Origin: a virus
Strand: one strand, 5' to 3'
DNA length: 37,334 bases
Virus record (IMG/VR): IMGVR_UViG_3300037488_000828
Coordinates: 1 to 37,334 of that record
The translations under genes were made by a program, and so were the position numbers. Positions 20,493 through 27,439 of the stretch are shown here, piece by piece. Within the stretch, counting starts at the first letter, position 1. Every line of letters starts with the position of its first letter. Below the pieces are notes generated by a model. The model had not been told where the DNA came from, did not search any database, and was given only the letters and a program-made list of their open reading frames with translations.

Positions 20493-21041
20493 ATGGCTGA
20501 CGCAAACATCATGGTCCCGAGCAGGCCCGTGCAGATCATCACTACGGGAACGACCGCAATCCCGAGTGCGTTTTCTGCAACCGTGCCTACGACTACTGTT
20601 CCCGCGAATACCACTACAGACTCATCGGTAGTAATCACTCCTCCCGGTCCTGCCAACGGCATCGTCTTTATGCCGTTTACGACCAACAGCGCACACACGG
20701 GATCACAAGTGCGAGTCATCGGGTGGCAGGCGTTCACGCAGACGGTGACTAAGGACGCGGTTTGGTATATGCCGCAGGTGCTTGCGACCTTTACGCTGAC
20801 GACTACGACCGCGGTAACGAAGCCGAGTTACACGATTCAAAATGAAACGGTCGTCCCATACGCAGTTGCGACCCTTACGGCATCGTTGCTGACCAATGTG
20901 ACTCCGAGCATTTACGGCACAGCCGCCGCGGGAACAGAACAACTGTGGCTCGGCGTAGACACAACGGGATGCAGTTTCATCTCATTGCAGTTCATAGCGA
21001 ACGCGAACAGCGAGATGGGCGCATTCCTGAGGTGGGTGTGA
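20493..21041 (+). CDS. Hypothetical virion-type protein, Thr-rich
   Basis: A 182-residue protein, very rich in Thr, Ala and Val and poor in charge (for example TTGTTAIPSAFSATVPTTTV), with a beta-strand pattern throughout. This composition is typical of capsid decoration or surface beta proteins. The start lacks a Shine-Dalgarno but has TAGTAT six bases upstream. Its stop shares one base with the protease start (TGATG). The coding DNA is lower in GC than its neighbours and uses rarer codons, which hints at later acquisition. Function unproven. Confidence 0.65.
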   Translation: MADANIMVPSRPVQIITTGTTAIPSAFSATVPTTTVPANTTTDSSVVITPPGPANGIVFMPFTTNSAHTGSQVRVIGWQAFTQTVTKDAVWYMPQVLATFTLTTTTAVTKPSYTIQNETVVPYAVATLTASLLTNVTPSIYGTAAAGTEQLWLGVDTTGCSFISLQFIANANSEMGAFLRWV

Positions 21042-22240
21042 TGCTCATAGGAACTCCCTCGCACAACATCACCGACATGGGCGACAAGGTTGTCATTCAC
21101 GACCTTGAGGTGTTCTGCGCGTACGACCCGAACATCGACGGAGATCACGATGATGAACTCCGGCAGTTCGACAACAAGCGCGTCAGGTCCATTGTGCGCT
21201 CGACTCGTCAGTACATGGACAAGGGCAGTTATCCCCGGCTCGTCGTGATGCACGAACGAAATGGAGATGAGCCGAAGTCCTCTGTCGGTCGATTCACGGA
21301 CATCGCCTACGAGGAGCGGGGTGGCATTGGTTACATCGTCGGTGACTGCGAAGTCGAGCGCAGCGTGTTCGAACGCTTGCTCGCTACGAACGCGTTTCCC
21401 CGACGAAGCGCGGAGATTTGGCAGGAGCAGAACCATCTCTCCGAGGTGGCCCTGCTTGGCCGCGAGACTCCGCGCCGTCCGCTTCCGGACACCCACTTCA
21501 CCCGAAAGGGTGAGCGCGTCACATTCAGCAGACCTCTCCGCTTCGACATGGGAACGGTCGGTGGCGGTCTTAGCACCTATGTTCCCGACACGAAGGAAAC
21601 CAACATGGCAGACTCAGACCTCCGCAAGGAGATGTCGGCTCTCAAGGCGGCGATGGACGACATCTCCGCGAAGTTCAAGAAGCACTTCGGTGAGGACGAG
21701 AAGGATGGCGACAAGGAGGAGATGGCCTCCGACGATATGCTCAGTCAGCAGTTCGCGGAGGAGGAAGGCGAGGGCGATGGAGTTCACATCGACATCGACT
21801 CGCATGGCGGTGAGGACGATGAGGACGATGAGGAGGAGATGTTCCCGGCCTCGCGTTACAGCCGCACCCGCTTCGACCACATCGCCATGAAGCGTGAGAA
21901 CGCTCGCATGGCGCGTGAACTTGCGTCGATGAGGTCCGAACTTTCGCAGGAGAAGTTCTCCCGCGAACTCGACGCGATGGAGGCCGAAGGCTACCGCATC
22001 CCCGCGGAACGCCGTCCTCGCCTGATCTCCGAACTCGTCGTAAGCCGCGACCCGTCCGAACTGCTCGACACTTGGCGCGATCTTTTCAGCCGCGACCCTG
22101 TCGGCATCCGCATCGACATGAACCGTGCGTCCCTCCCCAAGAGCGACATCGACCCCAAGCAGATCTCCGACATGGTCCGCGAGTTCGCGGGCAAGCCGGA
22201 AGAGTTCACCAAGGCCATCAACTCCCGCATCAAGCGGTAA
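21041..22240 (+). CDS. Prohead protease fused to scaffold
   Basis: A 399-residue protein starting at the ATG at 21041. Residues 1-165 resemble the Mu gpI-type capsid protease: LVVMHERNGDEP (H71 candidate), FTDIAY, and NAFPRRSAEIW (S123 candidate) before LSEVALLGRETPRRPL. Residues 190-399 are a highly acidic, helical scaffold (long D/E runs around 240-268, then a coiled coil). Between them lies VTFSRPLRFDMG and GGGLSTYVP (174-182). GGGLSTY is also found at residues 7-13 of the major capsid protein. The protease should cleave the scaffold and possibly other FSR-containing head proteins. Confidence 0.8.
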   Translation: MLIGTPSHNITDMGDKVVIHDLEVFCAYDPNIDGDHDDELRQFDNKRVRSIVRSTRQYMDKGSYPRLVVMHERNGDEPKSSVGRFTDIAYEERGGIGYIVGDCEVERSVFERLLATNAFPRRSAEIWQEQNHLSEVALLGRETPRRPLPDTHFTRKGERVTFSRPLRFDMGTVGGGLSTYVPDTKETNMADSDLRKEMSALKAAMDDISAKFKKHFGEDEKDGDKEEMASDDMLSQQFAEEEGEGDGVHIDIDSHGGEDDEDDEEEMFPASRYSRTRFDHIAMKRENARMARELASMRSELSQEKFSRELDAMEAEGYRIPAERRPRLISELVVSRDPSELLDTWRDLFSRDPVGIRIDMNRASLPKSDIDPKQISDMVREFAGKPEEFTKAINSRIKR

Positions 22241-22258
22241 ACGAAAGAGGCAAACACC

Positions 22259-22663
22259 ATGGCAGATATGGGATTCACTCCGAACCTCATCGCAAGCGGC
22301 GACATCCGCCCGTTCCGATTCGTCGTCATCTCCGGCGCATTCCAAGGCGCACAGTCGGCAGTCGCCACGGACATTCCCGTTGGCGTGACCGATGGCTCCG
22401 TCTACCAGTACGATCAGACGCTTCACGCCAATTCCGGAAAAATGATCACCCTGCAGCCGTCGAACACGGTGCAGATCGAAGTCGGCACAGGTGGCGTTTC
22501 CGCGGGCGATTACCTGATGTCGGACGCGACCGCAGGAGTTGCGAACACCGGACGAGCAGTTACCCTCGCTACCGCAAACAACTACGCAACTTACATCGCT
22601 CTTGAGGCGGGATCAGCGGGCGAAATCATCCGCGCTTTCCGCACCGGGACCAAGAAGTTCTAA
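22259..22663 (+). CDS. DUF2190-like capsid decoration (cement) protein
   Basis: A 134-residue beta-rich protein between scaffold and capsid. The order FVVISGAFQGAQSAVATD, IPVGVTDGSV, VQIEVGTGGVSAGDYLMSDATAGVA and YIALEAGSAGEIIRA fits the DUF2190 trimeric decoration fold, which caps the capsid three-fold axes. GAAAGAGG precedes the ATG. Its position immediately before the major capsid gene is typical. The sequence match is by pattern only. Confidence 0.75.
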   Translation: MADMGFTPNLIASGDIRPFRFVVISGAFQGAQSAVATDIPVGVTDGSVYQYDQTLHANSGKMITLQPSNTVQIEVGTGGVSAGDYLMSDATAGVANTGRAVTLATANNYATYIALEAGSAGEIIRAFRTGTKKF

Positions 22664-22700
22664 TCACCCCCCTCGACTCTGAAAGAAAGGCAGGAATTAC

Positions 22701-23753
22701 ATGGCATTTACTGTTGCGGGTGGTGGTCTTTCGACCTACATCCCCTCGACCAACGATCTCGCTACGGGTGCGCTGCAGGTGGAGTTCACCCGCAGCGTCA
22801 ACTCGTTCGCCCTCTCGCGTTACGCGCAGTTGGTTCCCGTCACCAAGATGACCGGGTTCTATCTGCGGCAGGACAACGCAGACAATGTCCGCGTGACCGA
22901 CGAACGAGAGTTCGCGTGGCCGCTCGGTAACGACCGTCCCACGGGCAAGCAAAACGCGTTCGACTTCCTTCAGTACACGACTCTGCGGTACGGCTTCCCG
23001 TTCTACATCCCGCAGGAAACCACGCAGCAGGCCGCGTGGGATGTCGTCGCGCAGCACGCCCGTTCCAAGGCGCAGTTGGCGATGACTCGCCGCAGCATGG
23101 CTGTGGCGACCACCCTGACGACCAACTCGCTGTGGGGTACGAACTACACCACCGCCGCGGGTTCGGCAGGTCCGTCCGGCTCCGGTTGGTCCGCCACCGG
23201 ATCGTGGGTCGGCTCCGACTCGACTAACCGCTACATTCAGAAGTCGATTCAGCAGGCCATGCGAATCGTCAGCCTGACCTCCGGCGGCGCGGTCAACCCG
23301 AACAACTTGATCATGGTCATCAGCCCGACCACGGCCAACACCATCTCGCAGGCTCCGGAGATCGCGGAGTATGTCAAGTTCCAAGCAGGTATCCAGTACC
23401 TGCAGGGTTCGGACACCTTCGCGAAGTGGGGCATCCCCCCGACCCTCTTCGGCCTTGCCGATGTCGTGGTCGAGGATGCCGTCAAGGTCACTTCGAAGAA
23501 GGGCGCGACGAGCGAGTCCCGGTCGTATGTCCTCGGCAACGGCGCGTACTTCGTTTCGCGCCCGGGTGGCCTCGTCGGAGTCGAAGGCGCGAACTCGTTC
23601 TCGACGCTGCAGATCTTCGCTTACGAGGACATGACGGTCGAGCAGTTCAACGACCCGATGAACCGCCGCATCGAAGGCCGCGTCATCGACAACAGCGTCC
23701 CGGCCATCGTGGCTCCTGTCGGCGGCTTCGCCATTCAGAATGTCACGGCTTGA
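22701..23753 (+). CDS. Major capsid protein
   Basis: A 350-residue protein in the place of the major capsid gene, following protease-scaffold and cement genes and ahead of a strong terminator. It begins MAFTVAGGGLSTYIPSTND. The body has the mixture of long helix and beta expected of an HK97 fold (for example DFLQYTTLRYGFPFYIPQET near 92-111, VAQHARSKAQLAMTRR and NPNNLIMVISPTTANTI). The C-terminal FNDPMNRRIEG and the closing beta strand fit as well. AGGA lies upstream of the ATG. The family name cannot be fixed by eye. Confidence 0.85.
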   Translation: MAFTVAGGGLSTYIPSTNDLATGALQVEFTRSVNSFALSRYAQLVPVTKMTGFYLRQDNADNVRVTDEREFAWPLGNDRPTGKQNAFDFLQYTTLRYGFPFYIPQETTQQAAWDVVAQHARSKAQLAMTRRSMAVATTLTTNSLWGTNYTTAAGSAGPSGSGWSATGSWVGSDSTNRYIQKSIQQAMRIVSLTSGGAVNPNNLIMVISPTTANTISQAPEIAEYVKFQAGIQYLQGSDTFAKWGIPPTLFGLADVVVEDAVKVTSKKGATSESRSYVLGNGAYFVSRPGGLVGVEGANSFSTLQIFAYEDMTVEQFNDPMNRRIEGRVIDNSVPAIVAPVGGFAIQNVTA

Positions 23754-23772
23754 CATCCGTTGAGTCGGTAGC

Positions 23773-23806
23773 AGAGGGGCGGGGCCATGCCCCGCCCCTC
23801 TCTCTT
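23773..23806 (+). terminator. Strong terminator-like hairpin after the capsid gene
   Basis: AGAGGGGCGGGGC pairs perfectly with GCCCCGCCCCTCT (13 bp) around CAT, followed by CTCTTT. It lies 20 bases after the capsid stop and ends just before the ribosome-binding site of the next gene. Tail genes downstream must rely on read-through or antitermination, which would raise capsid over tail expression. Confidence 0.8.
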
Positions 23807-23816
23807 TGGAGGAACC

Positions 23817-24302
23817 ATGCCTTACGCGACCTACGCCGACCTTGAACACGCGCTCGACGCAACCATCATCGGACAGTTGTGCGGAGATGCCGGAGTCTCA
23901 ATGCCCGGGCCTAACGCGGTAACCGATGCTGCGCTTGAGCGCGGCACAGGCTCCGTACGGTCCTACATCCGCGTGGGCGGGATCTACAGCGAGGATGAGA
24001 TCACGGCCCTCGTTGCGGCTCACGATCCGCTTCTCGTCGGACTCGTCGTTGACCTCGCCACGGAGTTTCTTTTTCAACGCCGCGGGGCAAAGATGTCGCC
24101 CGCCATCGAACAGCGGATCAAGCAGGCATACTCGTATTGCGAAGGTCTGAGGGATGGCAAGATGCTGTTCGGAAGCACCGCGGCGAATGTGACCGCGGGA
24201 ACCCCGATTGCAGTCGCCGTCCCGATCTCCAACCTTGCTTGGTACAACTCTGCAAGCAACTCGCAGTTCTTCCCGCCGCGCAGGGGAACGACCTACCCAT
24301 GA
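23817..24302 (+). CDS. Mu gp36-like head-tail connector protein (DUF1320)
   Basis: A 161-residue protein. The beginning PYATYADLEHALDATIIGQL matches the DUF1320/gp36 pattern (tyrosine, then a helical adaptor). The middle is helical (ALERGTGSVRSYIRVGGIY, PLLVGLVVDLATEFLF, AIEQRIKQAYSYCEGL). These proteins form the ring beneath the portal. The ATG at 23817 has GGAGGAACC upstream; a longer frame would start in the terminator hairpin and is rejected. The stop overlaps the next start (ATGA). Confidence 0.78.
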   Translation: MPYATYADLEHALDATIIGQLCGDAGVSMPGPNAVTDAALERGTGSVRSYIRVGGIYSEDEITALVAAHDPLLVGLVVDLATEFLFQRRGAKMSPAIEQRIKQAYSYCEGLRDGKMLFGSTAANVTAGTPIAVAVPISNLAWYNSASNSQFFPPRRGTTYP

Positions 24303-24949
24303 GCGTTTGGCGCGACAAAGTCAAGACCGCTCTCCGCAATCCGCGCATCGTGCAGGGCATTGCCGCTCTCGCCGGGGCATGGATGGAGGAACACATCGAC
24401 CGAAACTACGGTCGTGGTCCCGGAGGAGCAACGGTCAACCATGCGCCGCTCAAAACCGTCAGGGGCCGCTCATGGAGGAGCAGCAGACCCAAGGACGGGT
24501 CTGCCCTTGCCGTCCGCCGGACCGTCGTTGACAAGGACGGAAAGGCCCGGATTCGCACGGTTTACCTTGTCGAGCAGACCTCTTTCCGCGCAGGTGGTCA
24601 GCCTCTCGTTGACACGGGGAAGTTGGTCGGATCGCTCGGAGCCACGGGAAGTTCCACGGGGAACAAGATCCAACTGACGATGCACGGGAGGAAATACGGT
24701 CTGTATCAGGACCGCGGCTTCTCTACGAAGGGGCCGAACTACATCCCATTGACCATGAAGGGCCGCAGGCAACACGCGACCGGACGCAATCCCAACTCCG
24801 AAGGACTGACAAGGGGACGGGATTTCACGATGGCATGGAAAGGCGTGACTGTCCCGGCCCGACCGTTTATCCTGCCGACACGCGATGACCTGCGGAGGCT
24901 CGGCAAGGACATCTACCTCGGACTTCGCTCCATTCTGAAAGGCAAGTGA
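24299..24949 (+). CDS. Tail completion/neck protein (gpG or HK97 gp10 type)
   Basis: A 216-residue basic protein. The N-terminal helix (ALRNPRIVQGIAALAGAWMEE), the segment LVDTGKLVGSL near 104-114, and the late PARPFILPTRDDLRRLGKD are the hallmarks of tail-completion proteins of the Mu virion-morphogenesis or HK97 gp10 class. There, a Thr-Gly-Leu step and an RPF motif near the end recur. It probably joins head and tail. It starts at the ATG at 24299, coupled to the preceding gene, and ends one base before the tube gene. Confidence 0.78.
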   Translation: MSVWRDKVKTALRNPRIVQGIAALAGAWMEEHIDRNYGRGPGGATVNHAPLKTVRGRSWRSSRPKDGSALAVRRTVVDKDGKARIRTVYLVEQTSFRAGGQPLVDTGKLVGSLGATGSSTGNKIQLTMHGRKYGLYQDRGFSTKGPNYIPLTMKGRRQHATGRNPNSEGLTRGRDFTMAWKGVTVPARPFILPTRDDLRRLGKDIYLGLRSILKGK

Positions 24950-24950
24950 C

Positions 24951-25433
24951 ATGGCCGTAGCAATCTTCGTCCCCGGACCAACAAAGGTGCAGGTCAACAC
25001 GACAGGCTCCTATGTCGATCTCGGATACTCCGACAACGACAACCTCCCCACGATCCAGTTGACTGACAATCATCATGAGATCAAGACGGTCCTTTCCGGC
25101 GCAGTCCCGGAAGAAATCGTCCTGACCGGAACCTCGGCGCGGCTGACGCTCGCGCTCGTCAAGTGGGATCAGACGGTGCTTGAGTTAGTTCTTGCGAAGC
25201 AGCGCGGCGCATCAAACGACTCCACCGTTGGTCGCGTTCTCGTTGCAAACGCATTTACCTTCGGCATCAAGATCGTCAGCGTCGGCGGTACGCAGGCGTA
25301 CCAGTTCGACCGCTGCTTCCTACAGCCGGACGGAATGGGTGATTCGCAATGGGGAAACCGCGAGCGCGTCCTGACGCTCAACCTCATGGCGATCCCGAAC
25401 GCGACCAACGACATCTACACCTACACTCCCTGA
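24951..25433 (+). CDS. Probable major tail tube protein
   Basis: A 160-residue, beta-rich protein just ahead of the tail chaperone pair, the usual place of the tube gene. It has YVDLGYSDNDNLPTIQLTDN, EEIVLTGTSARLTLALVKW (a hairpin typical of tube proteins, with an early LTG turn), FTFGIKIVSVGGTQAYQF and RERVLTLNLMAIP. No Ig domain is attached. Size and gene order support the call; the fold is inferred. Confidence 0.75.
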   Translation: MAVAIFVPGPTKVQVNTTGSYVDLGYSDNDNLPTIQLTDNHHEIKTVLSGAVPEEIVLTGTSARLTLALVKWDQTVLELVLAKQRGASNDSTVGRVLVANAFTFGIKIVSVGGTQAYQFDRCFLQPDGMGDSQWGNRERVLTLNLMAIPNATNDIYTYTP

Positions 25434-25435
25434 CC

Positions 25436-25699
25436 ATGATCGAACTCAACGACGACAACGACCCGCTTCTCTTCGCCGTCACGCTCCCCAACGGGCGACT
25501 AATCTGTCAGTACATGGAAGTCGTGGCGACCGTGCAGGCTCTTGCGCCGAACAACGGCGAACCCGGCATGGAGGTCATGGTCGAGGCAATCCGCACTTCA
25601 TCGCGCACTCCCGATGTCGCTGCGGCAGCAAACGCCTCGCATCTGATCGCCGCATGGCATCGCATGACGAAGGCAATGGAGTCCGCGGGAAAAGTCTGA
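25436..25699 (+). CDS. Tail assembly chaperone, short form (gpG-like)
   Basis: An 87-residue acidic/helical protein between the tube gene and the candidate tape measure region. It begins at the ATG at 25436 and ends at the TGA at 25697-25699. Its last codons GCG GGA AAA contain a slippery heptamer, so a fraction of ribosomes should shift to -1 and make a longer product. This G/GT arrangement is general in siphoviruses and helps the tape measure and tube assemble. The protein itself shows no motif other than position and length. Confidence 0.8.
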   Translation: MIELNDDNDPLLFAVTLPNGRLICQYMEVVATVQALAPNNGEPGMEVMVEAIRTSSRTPDVAAAANASHLIAAWHRMTKAMESAGKV

Positions 25700-25959
25700 G
25701 GGCAACCGCCCGGTTCTTGTCCGTTTACGGGCGGTTGCCATCGGAGTTCGACGCGGAGACTGCGATGGGACTCATGGCGAACATCCCCTCCATTGAAGCC
25801 GCGGAAGCACTTACGCTTGCGCGTGGCATCGCAATCGCCTTCGGTGATTCAAAGATGCTCGCCGCGTCGATCTATCAGACCACGGGGAACGACCGACTCG
25901 CGCAACGCGTGGAGATCATGGCTTCCATGCAGAAAGGCATGAATGGCAAGTGTCTCTGA
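25436..25959 (+). CDS. Tail assembly chaperone, frameshifted fusion (gpGT-like)
   Basis: Zero-frame codons 25436-25693 are followed by a -1 shift at G GGA AAA (25687-25693), and reading continues AGT CTG AGG from 25693 to the stop at 25959. The product is 174 residues. The added 88-residue T domain begins SLRATARFLSVYGRLPSEFD and is helical (SIEAAEALTLARGIAIAFG). A perfect 12-bp stem starts seven bases after the slippery site. The downstream frame has no good start of its own at its beginning, which supports expression only by frameshift. Confidence 0.82.
25687..25739 (+). promoter_or_regulatory. -1 programmed frameshift element
   Basis: The slippery heptamer is GGGAAAA, read as G GGA AAA in the zero frame. 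After a 7-nt spacer, GGCAACCGCCCG (25701-25712) pairs perfectly with CGGGCGGTTGCC (25728-25739) around a 15-nt loop. The zero-frame stop TGA lies inside the spacer. Composition and spacing match known stimulators; pairing of the loop to downstream bases (pseudoknot) is possible but not shown. Confidence 0.88.
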
Positions 25960-26401
25960 AATCCTGTACGCGATGAGGAACGACCTCGCTGATTGGATGT
26001 CGCAAAACGGTCTAGGCGATGCCGTCTACATCGTTGAAGCACCGATTGACGAGGTTGTCGGCCAATACGCGATTCAGATCGTCGCCGGACCCGACACCGC
26101 AGTTCATCCCAATAGCGGTGTTGGTCTGATCCGGACGACCATTGAAATCGTCGTGTGGTGGCGAGGCTTCTTCGACCCCATGCAGCGCGGAACGGAGCGT
26201 ATCGCGGGACAACAGGGCATTCAGCAGTTCGTAGATGTCCTCCGCGAATACCTCGTCCAACGGACCTATGACGGCATGACCGTCCAGTTGGTGTTCCGGA
26301 ACGGCGGGACGCTGCAAGCGGTCCCCGAACTTGAGGGATGGCTGACCCTCAAGGACACATGGGACTTCGCATACGAAATGACTTGGGAGGTCAAGAACTG
26401 A
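25943..26401 (+). CDS. Probable tail protein, tail-terminator-like
   Basis: A 152-residue protein that overlaps the chaperone T domain by 17 bases (AAAGG upstream). The pattern EILYAMRNDLADWM, a helical start, then QYAIQIVAGPD, GLIRTTIEIVVWWRGFFD and GWLTLKDTWDFAYEMTWEVKN resembles small tail-terminator or completion proteins with an alpha-beta sandwich. It sits after the chaperones, where many phages have the tape measure directly. The call rests on fold pattern and position. Confidence 0.6.
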   Translation: MASVSEILYAMRNDLADWMSQNGLGDAVYIVEAPIDEVVGQYAIQIVAGPDTAVHPNSGVGLIRTTIEIVVWWRGFFDPMQRGTERIAGQQGIQQFVDVLREYLVQRTYDGMTVQLVFRNGGTLQAVPELEGWLTLKDTWDFAYEMTWEVKN

Positions 26402-26402
26402 C

Positions 26403-27437
26403 ATGGAAGACCTCGGCCAAATCAACATCAACATCAACGAACGCGGCGGCGGCGGAGGAGGAGGATCTTCAAGCGGAGTCGTCGGCGGTGGTCCTCTCGC
26501 CCGCCCGAACAGCAACGCGATCATGAAGATCGACAAGGCGATCATTCATATCAATCAGGCGGTGATTCAGCAGATCTCGCAAGGATTCTCGCAGGGAATC
26601 AGCACCTCGCTCCGTCAACTGACGGGGCAGGTGTCGCGCACCGCAGCGAGCGGAGGATCGTCCTCTGCATCATCGCCTCCGCTGTCGATGTTTCAGCGAT
26701 TCCTCGGTGGAGCAGCGCGAGTCGAGGGTGCATCAGCGATCAAGGGAGAGTTTGCTGCATTCCTCCGCGCTCCATCGGCAGGCGGTCTTGCGAGTCTCTT
26801 TAGCGCATCGTCATCGACGGGAACGGCCATCGCGGGACTCGGAGCCGCTGCGCTTCCTGTCGCCATCGCGCTCGGTGCGCTCCTTGTCGGGATCGTCGCT
26901 GCAATCACCGTGTACAAAATCCTCTCCGCTTCTGCGGAGCGTGTAGCGCGGAAGTTCCAAGAGATCACGCGATTCAGCGGCGCGATGATGTATGCGAGCG
27001 CGAACGAACGCCTCGCTCAGTTCCAACGGCAACTCGCAGATGCGACTCGCAACGGAGCCGCGTATGCGAGAGCGCAGTTGTTTGCGACAGCGGCGGCGGA
27101 CGCTCAGGCCGAAACGATGCTCTACATCGACGGCGCGGCGGCGGAACTCGCCGTTGTGTTCAACCGGATGAGCCTCTTGTTTTGGAAGGCTCTCAAGCCG
27201 CTCGCTCAGTTCGTAGAGTTCCTTGCTAAAGCGGTCGATTGGGGAAATGTGCTTATCACCGCATTCGGGATGGCAGCCGGTCCCGGCGGCTCGGTTTTCA
27301 TTCAGATCCTCAAGATGATCTATGTGCAAACCGCAGCAGTCGCAAAGAACACGACTCCACGCGGAGGAGCAGCGATCAACAACTGGTTCATGGGTGATGT
27401 ACAGGCGATTACACGCAAAGCCTATTCGGGAATCTAA
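26403..27437 (+). CDS. Putative short tape measure protein
   Basis: A 344-residue protein in the tape measure position. It has a Gly-rich, flexible N-terminus, long helical stretches (AIIHINQAVIQQISQGFSQG, AERVARKFQEITRF, ASANERLAQFQRQLADATRN) and a hydrophobic segment TGTAIAGLGAAALPVAIALGALL then VGIVAAITVYKIL (about 139-174), as in tape measures that insert into the membrane. At 1.5 angstrom per helical residue the length predicts a tail near 50 nm, short for a siphovirus. It could instead be a pilot-like protein. It begins one base after the preceding stop. Confidence 0.6.
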   Translation: MEDLGQINININERGGGGGGGSSSGVVGGGPLARPNSNAIMKIDKAIIHINQAVIQQISQGFSQGISTSLRQLTGQVSRTAASGGSSSASSPPLSMFQRFLGGAARVEGASAIKGEFAAFLRAPSAGGLASLFSASSSTGTAIAGLGAAALPVAIALGALLVGIVAAITVYKILSASAERVARKFQEITRFSGAMMYASANERLAQFQRQLADATRNGAAYARAQLFATAAADAQAETMLYIDGAAAELAVVFNRMSLLFWKALKPLAQFVEFLAKAVDWGNVLITAFGMAAGPGGSVFIQILKMIYVQTAAVAKNTTPRGGAAINNWFMGDVQAITRKAYSGI

Positions 27438-27439
27438 AA

